Source: Mycobacterium yunnanensis (lineage in GTDB: Bacteria; Actinomycetota; Actinomycetes; Mycobacteriales; Mycobacteriaceae). From it: a stretch of 64,000 bases of DNA. The stretch spans positions 1 to 64,000 of the forward strand of contig NZ_JACKVK010000013.1 of the NCBI RefSeq assembly GCF_025823185.1, in the 5' to 3' direction. The translations under genes and the position numbers were made by a program. Below are positions 44,234-52,462 of this stretch, piece by piece. The first letter of the stretch is position 1. The number at the start of each line of letters is the position of its first letter. Under the pieces are notes generated by a model, which saw only the letters and a list, made by a program, of their open reading frames with translations, made no database searches and was not told the origin of the DNA.

Positions 44234-44942
44234 CCCACGCCGCGGCGTCGTCGACGGTCGCGACGACCCGTACGTCCGGGGGTAGTGGGGGCCGCTGCAC
44301 CATGATCACCGGGATTCCGAGGTCGGCGGCGGCGTCCACCTTGTCCCGCGTCATGTCGCCGCCGCTGTTCTTGGTCACCAGGGCGTCGATCCCGTTGTCG
44401 GACAGCAACCTTCGCTCGTCGTCGTAGTGGTACGGGCCACGGGAGAGCAGCAGCTGGTGTCGCGGCGGCAACTCGACGTCATCGGGCGGTGTGACCGCAC
44501 GAATCAGGAACCACGCGTCGACGTCGGCGAACGCGGCGCTACCGGAGCGCCCGGTGGTCAGGAAGACCCGTCGCAAGCCGCTGCGGGCCACGACCTCGGC
44601 GGCCTCTACGTCGGAGCCAACCTGGATCGCCTCACCCGGTGGCCACGCGGGTCGGGCCAGCACGACGTGCGGCAGACGTTCCTCGCGGCACGCCCGCGCG
44701 GCGTTGGCGGTGATGCGCGCGGCGAACGGATGCGTGGCGTCGACGACGGCGGTGACACGCTGCTCGCGGAGCCACTGCCGCAACCCGTCGACTCCCCCGA
44801 AGCCGCCGACCCTGACCTCGCCCACCGGCAGCGCCGGATTCGGGACCCGCCCGGCGAGCGAACTGATCACCTCGACGTCAGGGGTCAGTTCGGCCGCCAG
44901 CGCCCGTGCCTCGGCGGTGCCGCCGAGTAGGAGCACCCGCAT
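44220..44942 (-). CDS. cobK: Precorrin-6A reductase
   Basis: NADPH-dependent reduction of precorrin-6A to dihydroprecorrin-6 (240 aa). It begins RVLLLGGTAEARALAAEL and contains VVDATHPFAARIT and ALVTKNSGGDMTRDKVDAA, all CobK hallmarks. The ATG at 44942 overlaps the cobM stop by 1 bp (TGATG). It is the last gene of cobL-cobM-cobK and overlaps the convergent phosphotransferase gene by 14 bp. Confidence 0.95.
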   Translation of the reverse strand: MRVLLLGGTAEARALAAELTPDVEVISSLAGRVPNPALPVGEVRVGGFGGVDGLRQWLREQRVTAVVDATHPFAARITANAARACREERLPHVVLARPAWPPGEAIQVGSDVEAAEVVARSGLRRVFLTTGRSGSAAFADVDAWFLIRAVTPPDDVELPPRHQLLLSRGPYHYDDERRLLSDNGIDALVTKNSGGDMTRDKVDAAADLGIPVIMVQRPPLPPDVRVVATVDDAAAWVRAL

Positions 44943-45697
44943 CAATGCCGGCTTCCGCGGCGCCGCCCCGACGAGTACAGGTAGCTGTCGGAGAAACCGT
45001 CGGCGGCCAACACGTCGCCGACGACGATGACGGCCGTGCGCGTGATCCCGGCGGAGTGCACCCGTTCGGCCAGCTCACCCAGAGTGCAGCGCAGCACCTG
45101 CTCCTGTGGCCAGGACGCGAATGCCACCACGGCACAGGGTGTTTCGGGCCCGTAACCACCGGCGAGCAGATCGGGCACGATGGCGTCGACCTGGGCAGCC
45201 GCGAGGTGGAGGACCAACGTGGCGCCGGGCGCCGACAGCGTCTGCAGATCCTCCCCCTCGGGCATCGCCGTCGACAGCGTCGCGACCCGGGTCAGGGTGA
45301 CGGTCTGCGCGACACCGGGCACGGTCAGCTCGCGACCGAGGGCTGCCGCCGCGGCAGCGAAGGCGGGCACCCCCGGCACCACCTCGTAGTCGACGCCCGC
45401 CGCGTCGAGGCGGCGGCACTGTTCGGCCAGGGCGCTGTAGATCGAGGGGTCCCCGGAGTGCAGCCGCGCGACGTCCAAGCCGGCGGCGTGCGCGTCGGTG
45501 AGCTCGGTGACGATCTGCTCGAGCGTGAGCGGGCCGGTGTCGACCACCTTGGCGTCCGGCGGGCACAGTGCCAGCAGGTCGTCGGGCATGATCGAACCCG
45601 CGTAGAGGCATACCGGACACCGCTTCAGCAGCCGTTCGCCGCGGACGGTGATCAGGTCGGCCGCACCCGGTCCGGCGCCGATGAAGTACACGGTCAC
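44942..45697 (-). CDS. cobM: Precorrin-4 C11-methyltransferase
   Basis: SAM-dependent methylation of precorrin-4 at C-11 (251 aa). Tetrapyrrole methylase fold: VYFIGAGPGAADLITVRG at the N terminus, YAGSIMPDDLL, RLHSGDPSIYSALAEQ and EVVPGVPAFAAAAA. I chose the GTG at 45697 that overlaps the cobL stop as GTGA, giving the N terminus TVYFIGAGPG shared with relatives. It forms a tight cobL-cobM-cobK unit. Confidence 0.95.
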   Translation of the reverse strand: MTVYFIGAGPGAADLITVRGERLLKRCPVCLYAGSIMPDDLLALCPPDAKVVDTGPLTLEQIVTELTDAHAAGLDVARLHSGDPSIYSALAEQCRRLDAAGVDYEVVPGVPAFAAAAAALGRELTVPGVAQTVTLTRVATLSTAMPEGEDLQTLSAPGATLVLHLAAAQVDAIVPDLLAGGYGPETPCAVVAFASWPQEQVLRCTLGELAERVHSAGITRTAVIVVGDVLAADGFSDSYLYSSGRRRGSRH

Positions 45698-46878
45698 GGC
45701 TTGCTCACCACCCACTGGGTCACCGGCATGGCCGGGCGGAATCCGGTGAAGCCGCCCACGGGCTCACCGTGATAATGCTGAAAGCGGCGCAGCGTGCCGC
45801 CCAGGCGCGAATACCATTGCGAGACCACGGCTTCGGACTCCACGGTGACGACGTTGGCGACGAGGCGGCCACCCACCGGCAGGTGGTCGAAGCACCCTTC
45901 GAGGACCCCGGGCTGGGTGAGACCGCCGCCGACGAAGACCGCCGAGGGCTCGGGGGCACCGTCGAAGTGGGCCGGTGCCGCGCCGCGCACGTCGACCGCG
46001 ACACCAAAGGCCACCGCGTTGCGCTCGACGCGGGCCCGGCGGGCGGCGTCGCGCTCGAAGGCGACCGCAGCACAACCGGATGCGCTGCGGCACCACTCGA
46101 CGGCGATGCTCCCCGAACCGGAGCCGACGTCCCACAGCACCTCCCCGGGGCGGGGACCCAGCGCCGCGAGGGTGACCGCCCGCACCGACTGCTTGGTGAT
46201 TTGACCGTCATGGGCGAACACGTCGTCGGGCAGCGCATGGGCGACCCGCTCGTCGGGCAGGTACCGAACCGCCATCACGTTGAGCTTGTCGACGTCCTGC
46301 GGCGGGCGGCCGGCCCACTCCCGGGCGGTAGCCGAGCGGCGACGTTCCAGGGGCCCCCCGAGTTGCTCGAGAACCGTCAGTTCGGAGTCGCCCCGGCCGG
46401 TCTCGGCGAGCAACCGCGCCAGCGCGGCGGGACTGTCGGCGTCGCGCGACAACACCACCGCCTGCCCTCCTCGCCGCACGGCGGTATGCGCGGGTGCGGT
46501 GACGAGGCTGATGATCTCGGTGTCCTGCACCGCCCAGCCGACCCGGGCGCACGCCAGCGTCACCGAGGACACGTGCGGCAGGACGGCCACTCGTTCGGAG
46601 CCGTACATGCGGATGAGGGTGTTTCCGATGCCGTGGAGCAGCGGGTCACCGCTGGCGACCACGTGCACGTCGTGACCCTCGTAGGCGTCGTCGAGCAGGG
46701 CGCGCAGGGCCGGCAGCAGCGGGGTCGGCCACGCCCGCCTGCGCGCCGAGACGGAGTCGTCGAGCAGGTCCAGTTGTCGCGGCGACCCGTAAACGACCGT
46801 GGCCCTTGACAGTTCGGTGCGGGATGCGGTGGACAGCCCGGACATTCCGTCGGCCCCTATCCCCACGACGACGATCAT
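45694..46878 (-). CDS. cobL: Precorrin-6Y C5,15-methyltransferase (decarboxylating)
   Basis: Bifunctional enzyme of 394 aa: the N-terminal CbiE-like methylase (VVVGIGADGMSGLS) and the C-terminal CbiT-like Rossmann methylase/decarboxylase (VLWDVGSGSGSIAVEWCRS). Together they methylate C-5 and C-15 and decarboxylate the acetate side chain. The ATG at 46878 has GGAGG eight bases upstream and overlaps the SDR stop by 4 bp (ATGA); an in-frame start at 46896 has no better support. Both fused halves are complete. Confidence 0.95.
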   Translation of the reverse strand: MIVVVGIGADGMSGLSTASRTELSRATVVYGSPRQLDLLDDSVSARRRAWPTPLLPALRALLDDAYEGHDVHVVASGDPLLHGIGNTLIRMYGSERVAVLPHVSSVTLACARVGWAVQDTEIISLVTAPAHTAVRRGGQAVVLSRDADSPAALARLLAETGRGDSELTVLEQLGGPLERRRSATAREWAGRPPQDVDKLNVMAVRYLPDERVAHALPDDVFAHDGQITKQSVRAVTLAALGPRPGEVLWDVGSGSGSIAVEWCRSASGCAAVAFERDAARRARVERNAVAFGVAVDVRGAAPAHFDGAPEPSAVFVGGGLTQPGVLEGCFDHLPVGGRLVANVVTVESEAVVSQWYSRLGGTLRRFQHYHGEPVGGFTGFRPAMPVTQWVVSKP

Positions 46879-47627
46879 CGGGGCAACCTCCGCCACAGGG
46901 CCCGCGGCATCAGCCGGAAGGCCACGACGAGCGCGGCCAGCGACCGCGGCACCCAGATCTCGCTGCGCCCCTTGGCGAGTGCCTCCGCCGCCGCGGCAGC
47001 CACCTGCGCGGGAGTGCTCGACAGGGGCGCGGGAGACATACCCTCGGTCATCCGTCCGACGACGAAGCCGGGGCGCACCAGCAGCAGCCGGACCCCAGAG
47101 CCGTGCAGGGCGTCGGCCAAGCCGCGGGCGAATGCGTCGAGACCCGACTTCGCCGAGCCGTACACGTAATTGGCTCGCCGAGGACGGACGCCGGCCACCG
47201 ACGAGAACACCACGATCGCGCCGGTCCCCGCGGACTTCATGGTCGCCGCCAACGTCGTCAGAAGACTGACCTGTGCGGTGTAGTCGGTGTGCACGATCGC
47301 GGCGGCGTGTGCCGGGTCGCGTTCGGCGCGGGCTTGGTCACCGAGGATCCCGAAGGCGACCACCGCGGTGGCGATGGGGCCGAATTCGGCGACCAGGGAG
47401 TCGACGAGGGGGGCGTGCGAATCGAGGGCGTCGGCGTCGAATTCCCGGACGTGGACCGCCACCGCCCCGGCCGCCGCGACGGCCGCGACTTCATCGGAGA
47501 GCCGGTCGCTGCCGCGAGCCGCCAACACCACCGTCGCACCGGGCGCGAGTCTGGTCGCGAGCTCGATCCCGATCTCGCTGCGTCCGCCGAAAACGACTAC
47601 CAGGCGGTTGTCCGCCGTGTCCTCCAT
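46875..47627 (-). CDS. Short-chain dehydrogenase/reductase
   Basis: Classical-type SDR of 250 aa. The nucleotide loop is VVFGGRSEIGIELA (a GGxxxIG version of TGxxxGxG). The catalytic Ser lies in VVFSSVAGVRPRRAN and the YxxxK motif is YVYGSAKSGLDAF. The counterpart is Rv2073c, upstream of cobL. I chose the ATG at 47627, preceded at 7 bp by CATAAT, which suggests a leaderless message; a GTG at 47660 is in frame. The 4-bp overlap with cobL suggests it leads the cobL-M-K operon. A role in cobalamin synthesis is not shown. Confidence 0.9.
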   Translation of the reverse strand: MEDTADNRLVVVFGGRSEIGIELATRLAPGATVVLAARGSDRLSDEVAAVAAAGAVAVHVREFDADALDSHAPLVDSLVAEFGPIATAVVAFGILGDQARAERDPAHAAAIVHTDYTAQVSLLTTLAATMKSAGTGAIVVFSSVAGVRPRRANYVYGSAKSGLDAFARGLADALHGSGVRLLLVRPGFVVGRMTEGMSPAPLSSTPAQVAAAAAEALAKGRSEIWVPRSLAALVVAFRLMPRALWRRLPR

Positions 47628-47634
47628 GGGAGCG

Positions 47635-47640
47635 ATTATG
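47635..47640 (-). promoter_or_regulatory. -10 element for the SDR-cobLMK message
   Basis: CATAAT on the minus strand lies 7 bp upstream of the ATG at 47627, the usual spacing for leaderless mycobacterial transcripts. On the other strand TAGGTT (47649-47654) lies 8 bp before the ATG of the divergent reductase gene, so both genes may be transcribed without leaders from one 35-bp gap. Confidence 0.5.
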
Positions 47641-47662
47641 TCCTGCGCTAGGTTGGACACCG

Positions 47663-48079
47663 ATGGCGAAGGCGACTACCCGACTGACGAACGACGCGTT
47701 GGCGTTCCTGACCGAACGACATCTCGCCATGCTGACCACCTTGCGATCGGACAATTCCCCCCACGTGGTGGCCGTCGGATTCACCTTCGACCCCAAGACT
47801 CACATCGCCCGGGTCATCACCACGGGTGGCTCGCAAAAGGCCGTGAACGCCGATCAGCGTGGGGTGGCCGTGCTCAGCCAGGTGGACGGCGCGCGGTGGC
47901 TGTCGCTGGAGGGTAGCTCGACGGTGAGCGCCGAACCGGAGGCCGTGCGCGACGCCGAGCTTCGCTACGCCCAGCGCTACCGGACACCGCGGGTCAACCC
48001 CCGGCGGGTGGTCATCGAGGTCCGGATCGAGCGGGTGCTCGGATCGTCTGAATTGCTGGATCGCGGGCACGACGACTGA
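47663..48079 (+). CDS. PPOX-class F420-dependent reductase, Rv2074-like
   Basis: Split-barrel protein of 138 aa and the third PPOX member in this window. LAMLTTLRSDNSPHVVAVGF, VITTGGSQKAVNADQRGVAV and RWLSLEGSSTV outline the cofactor barrel. Its position, divergent from the SDR upstream of cobL, matches Rv2074, reported as an F420-dependent biliverdin reductase. The ATG at 47663 is used; the longer frame is antisense to the SDR gene. Confidence 0.88.
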   Translation: MAKATTRLTNDALAFLTERHLAMLTTLRSDNSPHVVAVGFTFDPKTHIARVITTGGSQKAVNADQRGVAVLSQVDGARWLSLEGSSTVSAEPEAVRDAELRYAQRYRTPRVNPRRVVIEVRIERVLGSSELLDRGHDD

Positions 48080-48277
48080 CGGGTATGTCGTTGCCACTGG
48101 CACCCTCACCCTCATTCACAGCGAGGACGGTCTCCCGGGCTGAGCGCGCGACGGTAGTGGAGTGGTCCGCGTGCAGCATCGCGGATCTGGGCAGCGAACC
48201 CGGTTAATCGCTGCGCCAGGCGACAGCTGCGCAGCGCCTACCACTAGCCTCTGACACTTCTGGGAGTTTGGGCGGGG

Positions 48278-48304
48278 TTGTCCACAGTGCGGCATTCATC
48301 CACA
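48278..48304. promoter_or_regulatory. DnaA-box-like pair ahead of the HNH gene
   Basis: TTGTCCACA (48278-48286) equals the mycobacterial DnaA-box consensus, and TCATCCACA follows at 48296-48304 with two differences. They lie in the 277-bp gap upstream of the 13E12-type gene. Two boxes do not make an origin, and such words can occur by chance or as part of the conserved 13E12 upstream sequence. The rest of the gap shows no ORF I would support. Confidence 0.4.
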
Positions 48305-48344
48305 GAATGCTTGTCGGAGAACAGTTTTCGTCAGACCCCCGGCC

Positions 48345-48350
48345 TAGACT
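48345..48350 (+). promoter_or_regulatory. -10 element of the HNH gene, leaderless layout
   Basis: TAGACT lies 6 bp before the ATG at 48357, so transcription should start at or next to the start codon. The matching -35 is weak. There is no Shine-Dalgarno sequence, consistent with a leaderless message. Confidence 0.55.
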
Positions 48351-48356
48351 GGACTC

Positions 48357-49937
48357 ATGTTCGACGACCTCGTCAACGCGACGGCCGGCACCAGCGGTGC
48401 TGGAGCGGTCTCGGCCTGGACGCGGACGGAATCCGCCGCCTGTGCCCGCAAGGTCGCGGCGATGGCCGCCATGCTCGAGCACGTCTACGCCCAGTCCGGG
48501 TCGGCCGATCGAGACCAATGGTGCCTGGACAACTTCGACGCCGTCGCCGCCCACATCGGCGCCGCACAGAACATCACCCCCGGGGCGGCGTTCCACCAAC
48601 TGTTGACTTCCGTCGCGCTGCACGAGCGGTTCCCCAAGGTTGCCGCGGTGTTCGCCCAAGGCCTCATCACCTATGCGTTGGTGAAGACCGTGGTGCACCG
48701 CGGTGCCCTGGTCGTCGATCCGGATGCCCTGCGGAGGCTGGATGCCCTGCTGGCCGAGGCGTTCGCGGACTGGGAGCCGCGGTCGGTGGACAAGACGGAA
48801 AAGGCCATCGACTTCTTCGTCCACCAGGTCGACCCGCAGGCCCTCCGACGGGACGAGACCAAGGCACGGGGTCGCTCCGTCGACGTCAGGATCGAGGAGG
48901 ACGGCAGCGGGATGGCCACCATCTTGGCCACCCTGTTCGCCCACGACGCCAAGGCGTTCCAGACCCGGCTCAAGAACCTGGCCGCCACCGTCTGCCCGGG
49001 CGACCCCCGAACCGCCGACCAACTCCGCGCCGACGCCATCGGCGCCGTCGGAACCGACCGCATGGCGTGCCTGTGCGGCAACGACGACTGCGCGGCCGCC
49101 CAGAACCCGCCCGCCACCGGCGTGGTGGTGTACGTGATCGCCAGTGACGAGACGCTGGCTGAGCCGACAGAGACGTCCGACTCCGAGCCGCCCGCGCCGA
49201 GGCCCGAGACGCCCGCACCGCCACCGGACACCCTCGTGGAAACCGGCGAATCCATCGCGGCCGACGAGTGCGCCGCTATCGACGGGGTAGAGCCACGCCT
49301 CTTCGACAAGCCCCTGCGTGACCTCACCCTTACCGAGTTGATGACCCCAACCCCCGGACGGCTGGCCAAGCTGCGGCCCGCGGCATTGATGGGCGGCCAA
49401 TTCCTCCCTGGTGCGATCGCGTGCCGGGCCGCCATCGGTGCGACCATCACCTCAATCGTGCACCCAGGACAGGCCCCACCAGAGAACCGATACCGACCGT
49501 CGAAGAAGCTGGCTGACTTCATCCGCTGCCGCGACATGACATGCCGCTTCCCTGGCTGCCGCGTACCTGCGACCAATTGCGACGTGGACCATACGATTCC
49601 GTGGCCACACGGACCGACTGCAGCGTCCAACCTCAAGTGCGTCTGCCGTCGACACCACCTGCTCAAGACCTTCTGGGGTGGCGAGAACGGTTGGCGCGAC
49701 AGGCAACTCGACGACGGCACCGTCATCTGGACCGCACCGGACGGACTGGAGTACGTCACCACGCCGGCCAGTCGCCTGCTGTTCCCCGAACTGTCCAGAC
49801 CCACCGCCACGGTGAGGGTGCGCGACGTCCCAGCGAGCCACACCGCAGGCCTCACCATGCCGCGGCGCAAGAACACCCGCGCCCAAGACCGCGCCGACCG
49901 CATCCGGCTCGAACGAGAGGCGCCGCCAATGGATTAG
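48357..49937 (+). CDS. 13E12-type HNH endonuclease-like protein (DUF222 + HNH)
   Basis: Protein of 526 aa with an N-terminal DUF222 domain (about residues 15-380) and a C-terminal HNH nuclease domain. The HNH region shows CRFPGC, CDVDHTIPWPHG, SNLKCVCRRHH, that is the His, Asn and His triad plus zinc cysteines. It is the REP13E12 family of mycobacteria, present in many copies per genome and associated with repeated, sometimes phage-integrated loci. A Pro/Glu/Thr-rich linker (PPAPRPETPAPPPDT) splits the domains. It is complete and not frameshifted. Its stop overlaps that of the convergent pepE. Its activity and biological role are not established. Confidence 0.9.
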   Translation: MFDDLVNATAGTSGAGAVSAWTRTESAACARKVAAMAAMLEHVYAQSGSADRDQWCLDNFDAVAAHIGAAQNITPGAAFHQLLTSVALHERFPKVAAVFAQGLITYALVKTVVHRGALVVDPDALRRLDALLAEAFADWEPRSVDKTEKAIDFFVHQVDPQALRRDETKARGRSVDVRIEEDGSGMATILATLFAHDAKAFQTRLKNLAATVCPGDPRTADQLRADAIGAVGTDRMACLCGNDDCAAAQNPPATGVVVYVIASDETLAEPTETSDSEPPAPRPETPAPPPDTLVETGESIAADECAAIDGVEPRLFDKPLRDLTLTELMTPTPGRLAKLRPAALMGGQFLPGAIACRAAIGATITSIVHPGQAPPENRYRPSKKLADFIRCRDMTCRFPGCRVPATNCDVDHTIPWPHGPTAASNLKCVCRRHHLLKTFWGGENGWRDRQLDDGTVIWTAPDGLEYVTTPASRLLFPELSRPTATVRVRDVPASHTAGLTMPRRKNTRAQDRADRIRLEREAPPMD

Positions 49938-51058
49938 ACGGGAACGACCACGAGATCGCGGGGCTGATCGTTGACGGACAGCGCACCGTCACTGGTGACG
50001 ATCACGATGTCCTCGATTCGGGCACCCCACGAGCCGGGAAAGTAGATGCCGGGCTCGATGCTGAAGGCCATGCCCTCTTCCAGCGGCAGATCGTTGCCAG
50101 CGACGATGTAGGGCTCCTCGTGCACCGACAGCCCGATGCCGTGCCCGGTGCGGTGCACGAAGGCGTCCGCCAGGCCCTCGGCGGCGAGGACGTCACGCGC
50201 CGCGGCGTCGATCTGTTCCGCGGTGACGCCCGGGCGAACCACGGCCACCGCCGCCTGCTGGGCCCGCTGCAGAACCGCGTACCGACCGGCCACGTCGTCG
50301 GCTGGCTGGCCGATGCTGTAGGTCCGCGTCGAATCCGAATTGTAGCCGGGCTCATACGGTCCGCCGATGTCCACGACCACCACGTCGCCTGCCTGCAGCA
50401 CGCGGTCGGAGCACTCGTGATGCGGATCGGCGCCGTTGGGTCCCGACCCGACGATGATGAAGGCCACGTCCGAATGCCCCTCGGCGACAATGGCTTCGGC
50501 GATGTCGGCCGCGACGTCGGCCTCGCTGCGCCCCGGCACCAGGAACTCGGGCACCCGCGCGTGCACGCGGTCGATCGCCGCCCCCGCCTTGCGTAGCGCG
50601 TCGACCTCCGCCGCATCCTTGATCATCCGCAGCCGCCGCAGCACCGCGGTCGCCAGCACCGGCACCGTGCCCAACACCTCGGCCAGCGGCAGCAGATGCA
50701 GCGCAGGCATTGCGTCGGTCACCGCCGTGGCGACCGGACCCCCGCCGAACACCTCGGCGACCATGGCGTACGGATCCTCACCGTCCACCCAATCCCGAAC
50801 GCGCAGGCCCAGTTCCATCACCGCGGAATCCTTCAGCGCCGCCAGCTCCATACGAGGAACCACCACCGTCGGCTCACCGTCGACTGGCAGCACCAATGAC
50901 GTCAGCCGCTCGAAGGTCTGTGCCCGCGATCCGACCAGGTAGCGCAGGTCGTAGCCGGGCGTGACGACCAGCCCGGCCAAGCCTGCGTCGGCGGTCGCAG
51001 CCGTCGCCGCCCGCAAGCGTTCCCCGTACACGTCCGTGCCGAATCTGCCGGTGTCCAT
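49934..51058 (-). CDS. pepE: Xaa-Pro dipeptidase (M24 family)
   Basis: Cytoplasmic metallopeptidase of 374 aa. After an N-terminal creatinase-like domain, the pita-bread catalytic domain carries the dinuclear metal ligands. These are Asp in VVVVDIGGPYEPGYNSDSTRTY (two), His in HRTGHGIGL, Glu in FSIEPGIYF, and Glu in ARIEDIVIVT. The order matches Rv2089c. The ATG at 51058 is used. It converges with the HNH gene, sharing TTAG for both stops. Confidence 0.93.
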   Translation of the reverse strand: MDTGRFGTDVYGERLRAATAATADAGLAGLVVTPGYDLRYLVGSRAQTFERLTSLVLPVDGEPTVVVPRMELAALKDSAVMELGLRVRDWVDGEDPYAMVAEVFGGGPVATAVTDAMPALHLLPLAEVLGTVPVLATAVLRRLRMIKDAAEVDALRKAGAAIDRVHARVPEFLVPGRSEADVAADIAEAIVAEGHSDVAFIIVGSGPNGADPHHECSDRVLQAGDVVVVDIGGPYEPGYNSDSTRTYSIGQPADDVAGRYAVLQRAQQAAVAVVRPGVTAEQIDAAARDVLAAEGLADAFVHRTGHGIGLSVHEEPYIVAGNDLPLEEGMAFSIEPGIYFPGSWGARIEDIVIVTSDGALSVNDQPRDLVVVPV

Positions 51059-51067
51059 GCGTCGAGG

Positions 51068-51463
51068 TTAATCGGCGCGCCGATACGTGGCGACCTCGAT
51101 CAGGTTGCCGTCCGGGTCACGGCAGTAGTGCGACGTCATCGACCCCAGCGCGCCGGTCTTCGTCACCGGTCCCTGCGTCACCTCCACGCCGCACGCGCGC
51201 AGATGCTCCCCGACCGCGGCGGCCTCGGCGTCGACCACGAAGCACAAATCCAACGCGCCGGGAGCGTCGAGGGCCCCGGTCTCCCAGTTCGGCGCGCCCG
51301 TCGGGCGGACGTTGAGCTTCTGCGAGCCGAACCGCAACGCTATTCGGCCCTCGCCAAAGTCCTCGCGCGTCATGCCGAGCACGCGGACGTACCAGTCCAC
51401 GGTGCGGTCGACGTCGGTGGTGTTGACGACGACGTGATCGATGCGGTCCACGGACAAGCCCAT
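51068..51463 (-). CDS. VOC-family (glyoxalase/dioxygenase-like) protein
   Basis: Vicinal-oxygen-chelate protein of 131 aa with two beta-alpha-beta-beta-beta modules. The first is RIDHVVVNTTDVDRTVDWYVRVLGM and the second, LDLCFVVDAEAAAVGEHLRACGVEVTQG, ends with YCRDPDGNLIEVATY. The putative metal ligands are the early His and the late Glu. I chose the ATG at 51463; the frame upstream is antisense to the exonuclease gene. It precedes pepE by 9 bp on the same strand. The substrate is unknown. Confidence 0.85.
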   Translation of the reverse strand: MGLSVDRIDHVVVNTTDVDRTVDWYVRVLGMTREDFGEGRIALRFGSQKLNVRPTGAPNWETGALDAPGALDLCFVVDAEAAAVGEHLRACGVEVTQGPVTKTGALGSMTSHYCRDPDGNLIEVATYRRAD

Positions 51464-51484
51464 GGCTCCATCAATACCGCACGC

Positions 51485-51490
51485 TACTGT
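51485..51490 (+). promoter_or_regulatory. -10 element of the exonuclease gene, leaderless layout
   Basis: TACTGT lies 6 bp before the GTG at 51497. There is no ribosome site, so translation probably starts on a leaderless message. The gap to the divergent VOC gene is only 33 bp. Confidence 0.5.
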
Positions 51491-51496
51491 CAATCG

Positions 51497-52459
51497 GTGC
51501 CGACTCCACCCGTCCTTCTCCTCGACGGCGCCAGCATGTGGTTCCGGTCCTTCTTCGGGGTTCCGTCCTCGATCACCGCCCCCGACGGACGCCCCGTCAA
51601 CGCGCTGCGCGGCTTCCTCGACGCCGTCGCCACGGTGGTCGCCAACCACCGTCCCGGACGGCTGGTGGTGTGCCTGGACCTCGACTGGCGGCCACAGTGG
51701 CGAGTCGACCTCATTCCGTCGTACAAGGCGCACCGGGTGGAGGAGGAACGCGCCGCCGGTGAACCAGACGTCGAAGAGGTACCCGACGAGCTCACGCCCC
51801 AGGTCGACATGATCATGGCCATGCTCGACGCGTTCGGCATCGCCACCGCCGGCGCACCGGGATTCGAAGCCGACGACGTCCTCGGCACGCTGGCCGCCCG
51901 GGAGCGCGTCGACCCCGTCGTCGTGGTCAGCGGGGACCGCGACCTCCTGCAACTCGTCGCCGACGAACCCGTCCAGGTCAGAGTGCTCTACATCGGCCGC
52001 GGACTGGCCAAGGCGACGCTCTTCGGCCCCGGTGAGGTGTCCGACCACTACGGGGTGCCGCTGGCGCGGGCCGGCGCCGCCTACGCCGAACTGGCCCTGC
52101 TGCGCGGTGACCCGTCCGACGGCCTGCCCGGTGTCGCGGGCATCGGCGACAAGACGGCGTCGACTCTTCTCGCGCAGTACGGCTCACTGGAGGAGATCAT
52201 GGCCGCGGCCGGCGACCCGTCGTCGAAGATGCCTGCCGCGCAACGCAAGAAGCTCTCGGCTGCCACGGACTACGTCGCGGCGGCGGAGAAGGTGGTCCGG
52301 GTGGCCACCGACGCGGAGGTCACCTTGTCGACCGAGTCGGACGTGCTGCCGCTGACTGCGCGAGACCCGCGCCGCGTCGCCGAACTCGCGGGCGAATACG
52401 GCGTCACCTCGTCGGTCGGCCGCCTTCAAAAGGCGCTCGACGGCCTGCCGTCGCGGTAG
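51497..52459 (+). CDS. 5'-3' exonuclease (Pol I N-terminal / FEN-like)
   Basis: Free-standing structure-specific exonuclease of 320 aa, counterpart of Rv2090. Metal-binding acidic residues are seen in LLLDGASMWFR, CLDLDWRPQWR, FEADDVLGTLA, VVVVSGDRDLLQLV, and the helix-hairpin-helix LPGVAGIGDKTASTLL binds DNA. No polymerase domain follows. It probably acts on flaps or RNA primers beside DNA polymerase I. The GTG at 51497 is chosen from the -10 element and the family N terminus; a longer frame opens at 51128 antisense to the VOC gene. Confidence 0.92.
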   Translation: MPTPPVLLLDGASMWFRSFFGVPSSITAPDGRPVNALRGFLDAVATVVANHRPGRLVVCLDLDWRPQWRVDLIPSYKAHRVEEERAAGEPDVEEVPDELTPQVDMIMAMLDAFGIATAGAPGFEADDVLGTLAARERVDPVVVVSGDRDLLQLVADEPVQVRVLYIGRGLAKATLFGPGEVSDHYGVPLARAGAAYAELALLRGDPSDGLPGVAGIGDKTASTLLAQYGSLEEIMAAAGDPSSKMPAAQRKKLSAATDYVAAAEKVVRVATDAEVTLSTESDVLPLTARDPRRVAELAGEYGVTSSVGRLQKALDGLPSR

Positions 52460-52462
52460 GCG

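Noticed and set aside
48080..49937. Insertion sequence or origin of replication
   Set aside because: No transposase, terminal inverted repeats or target duplication, and only two DnaA-like words; the gene is a 13E12 family member.
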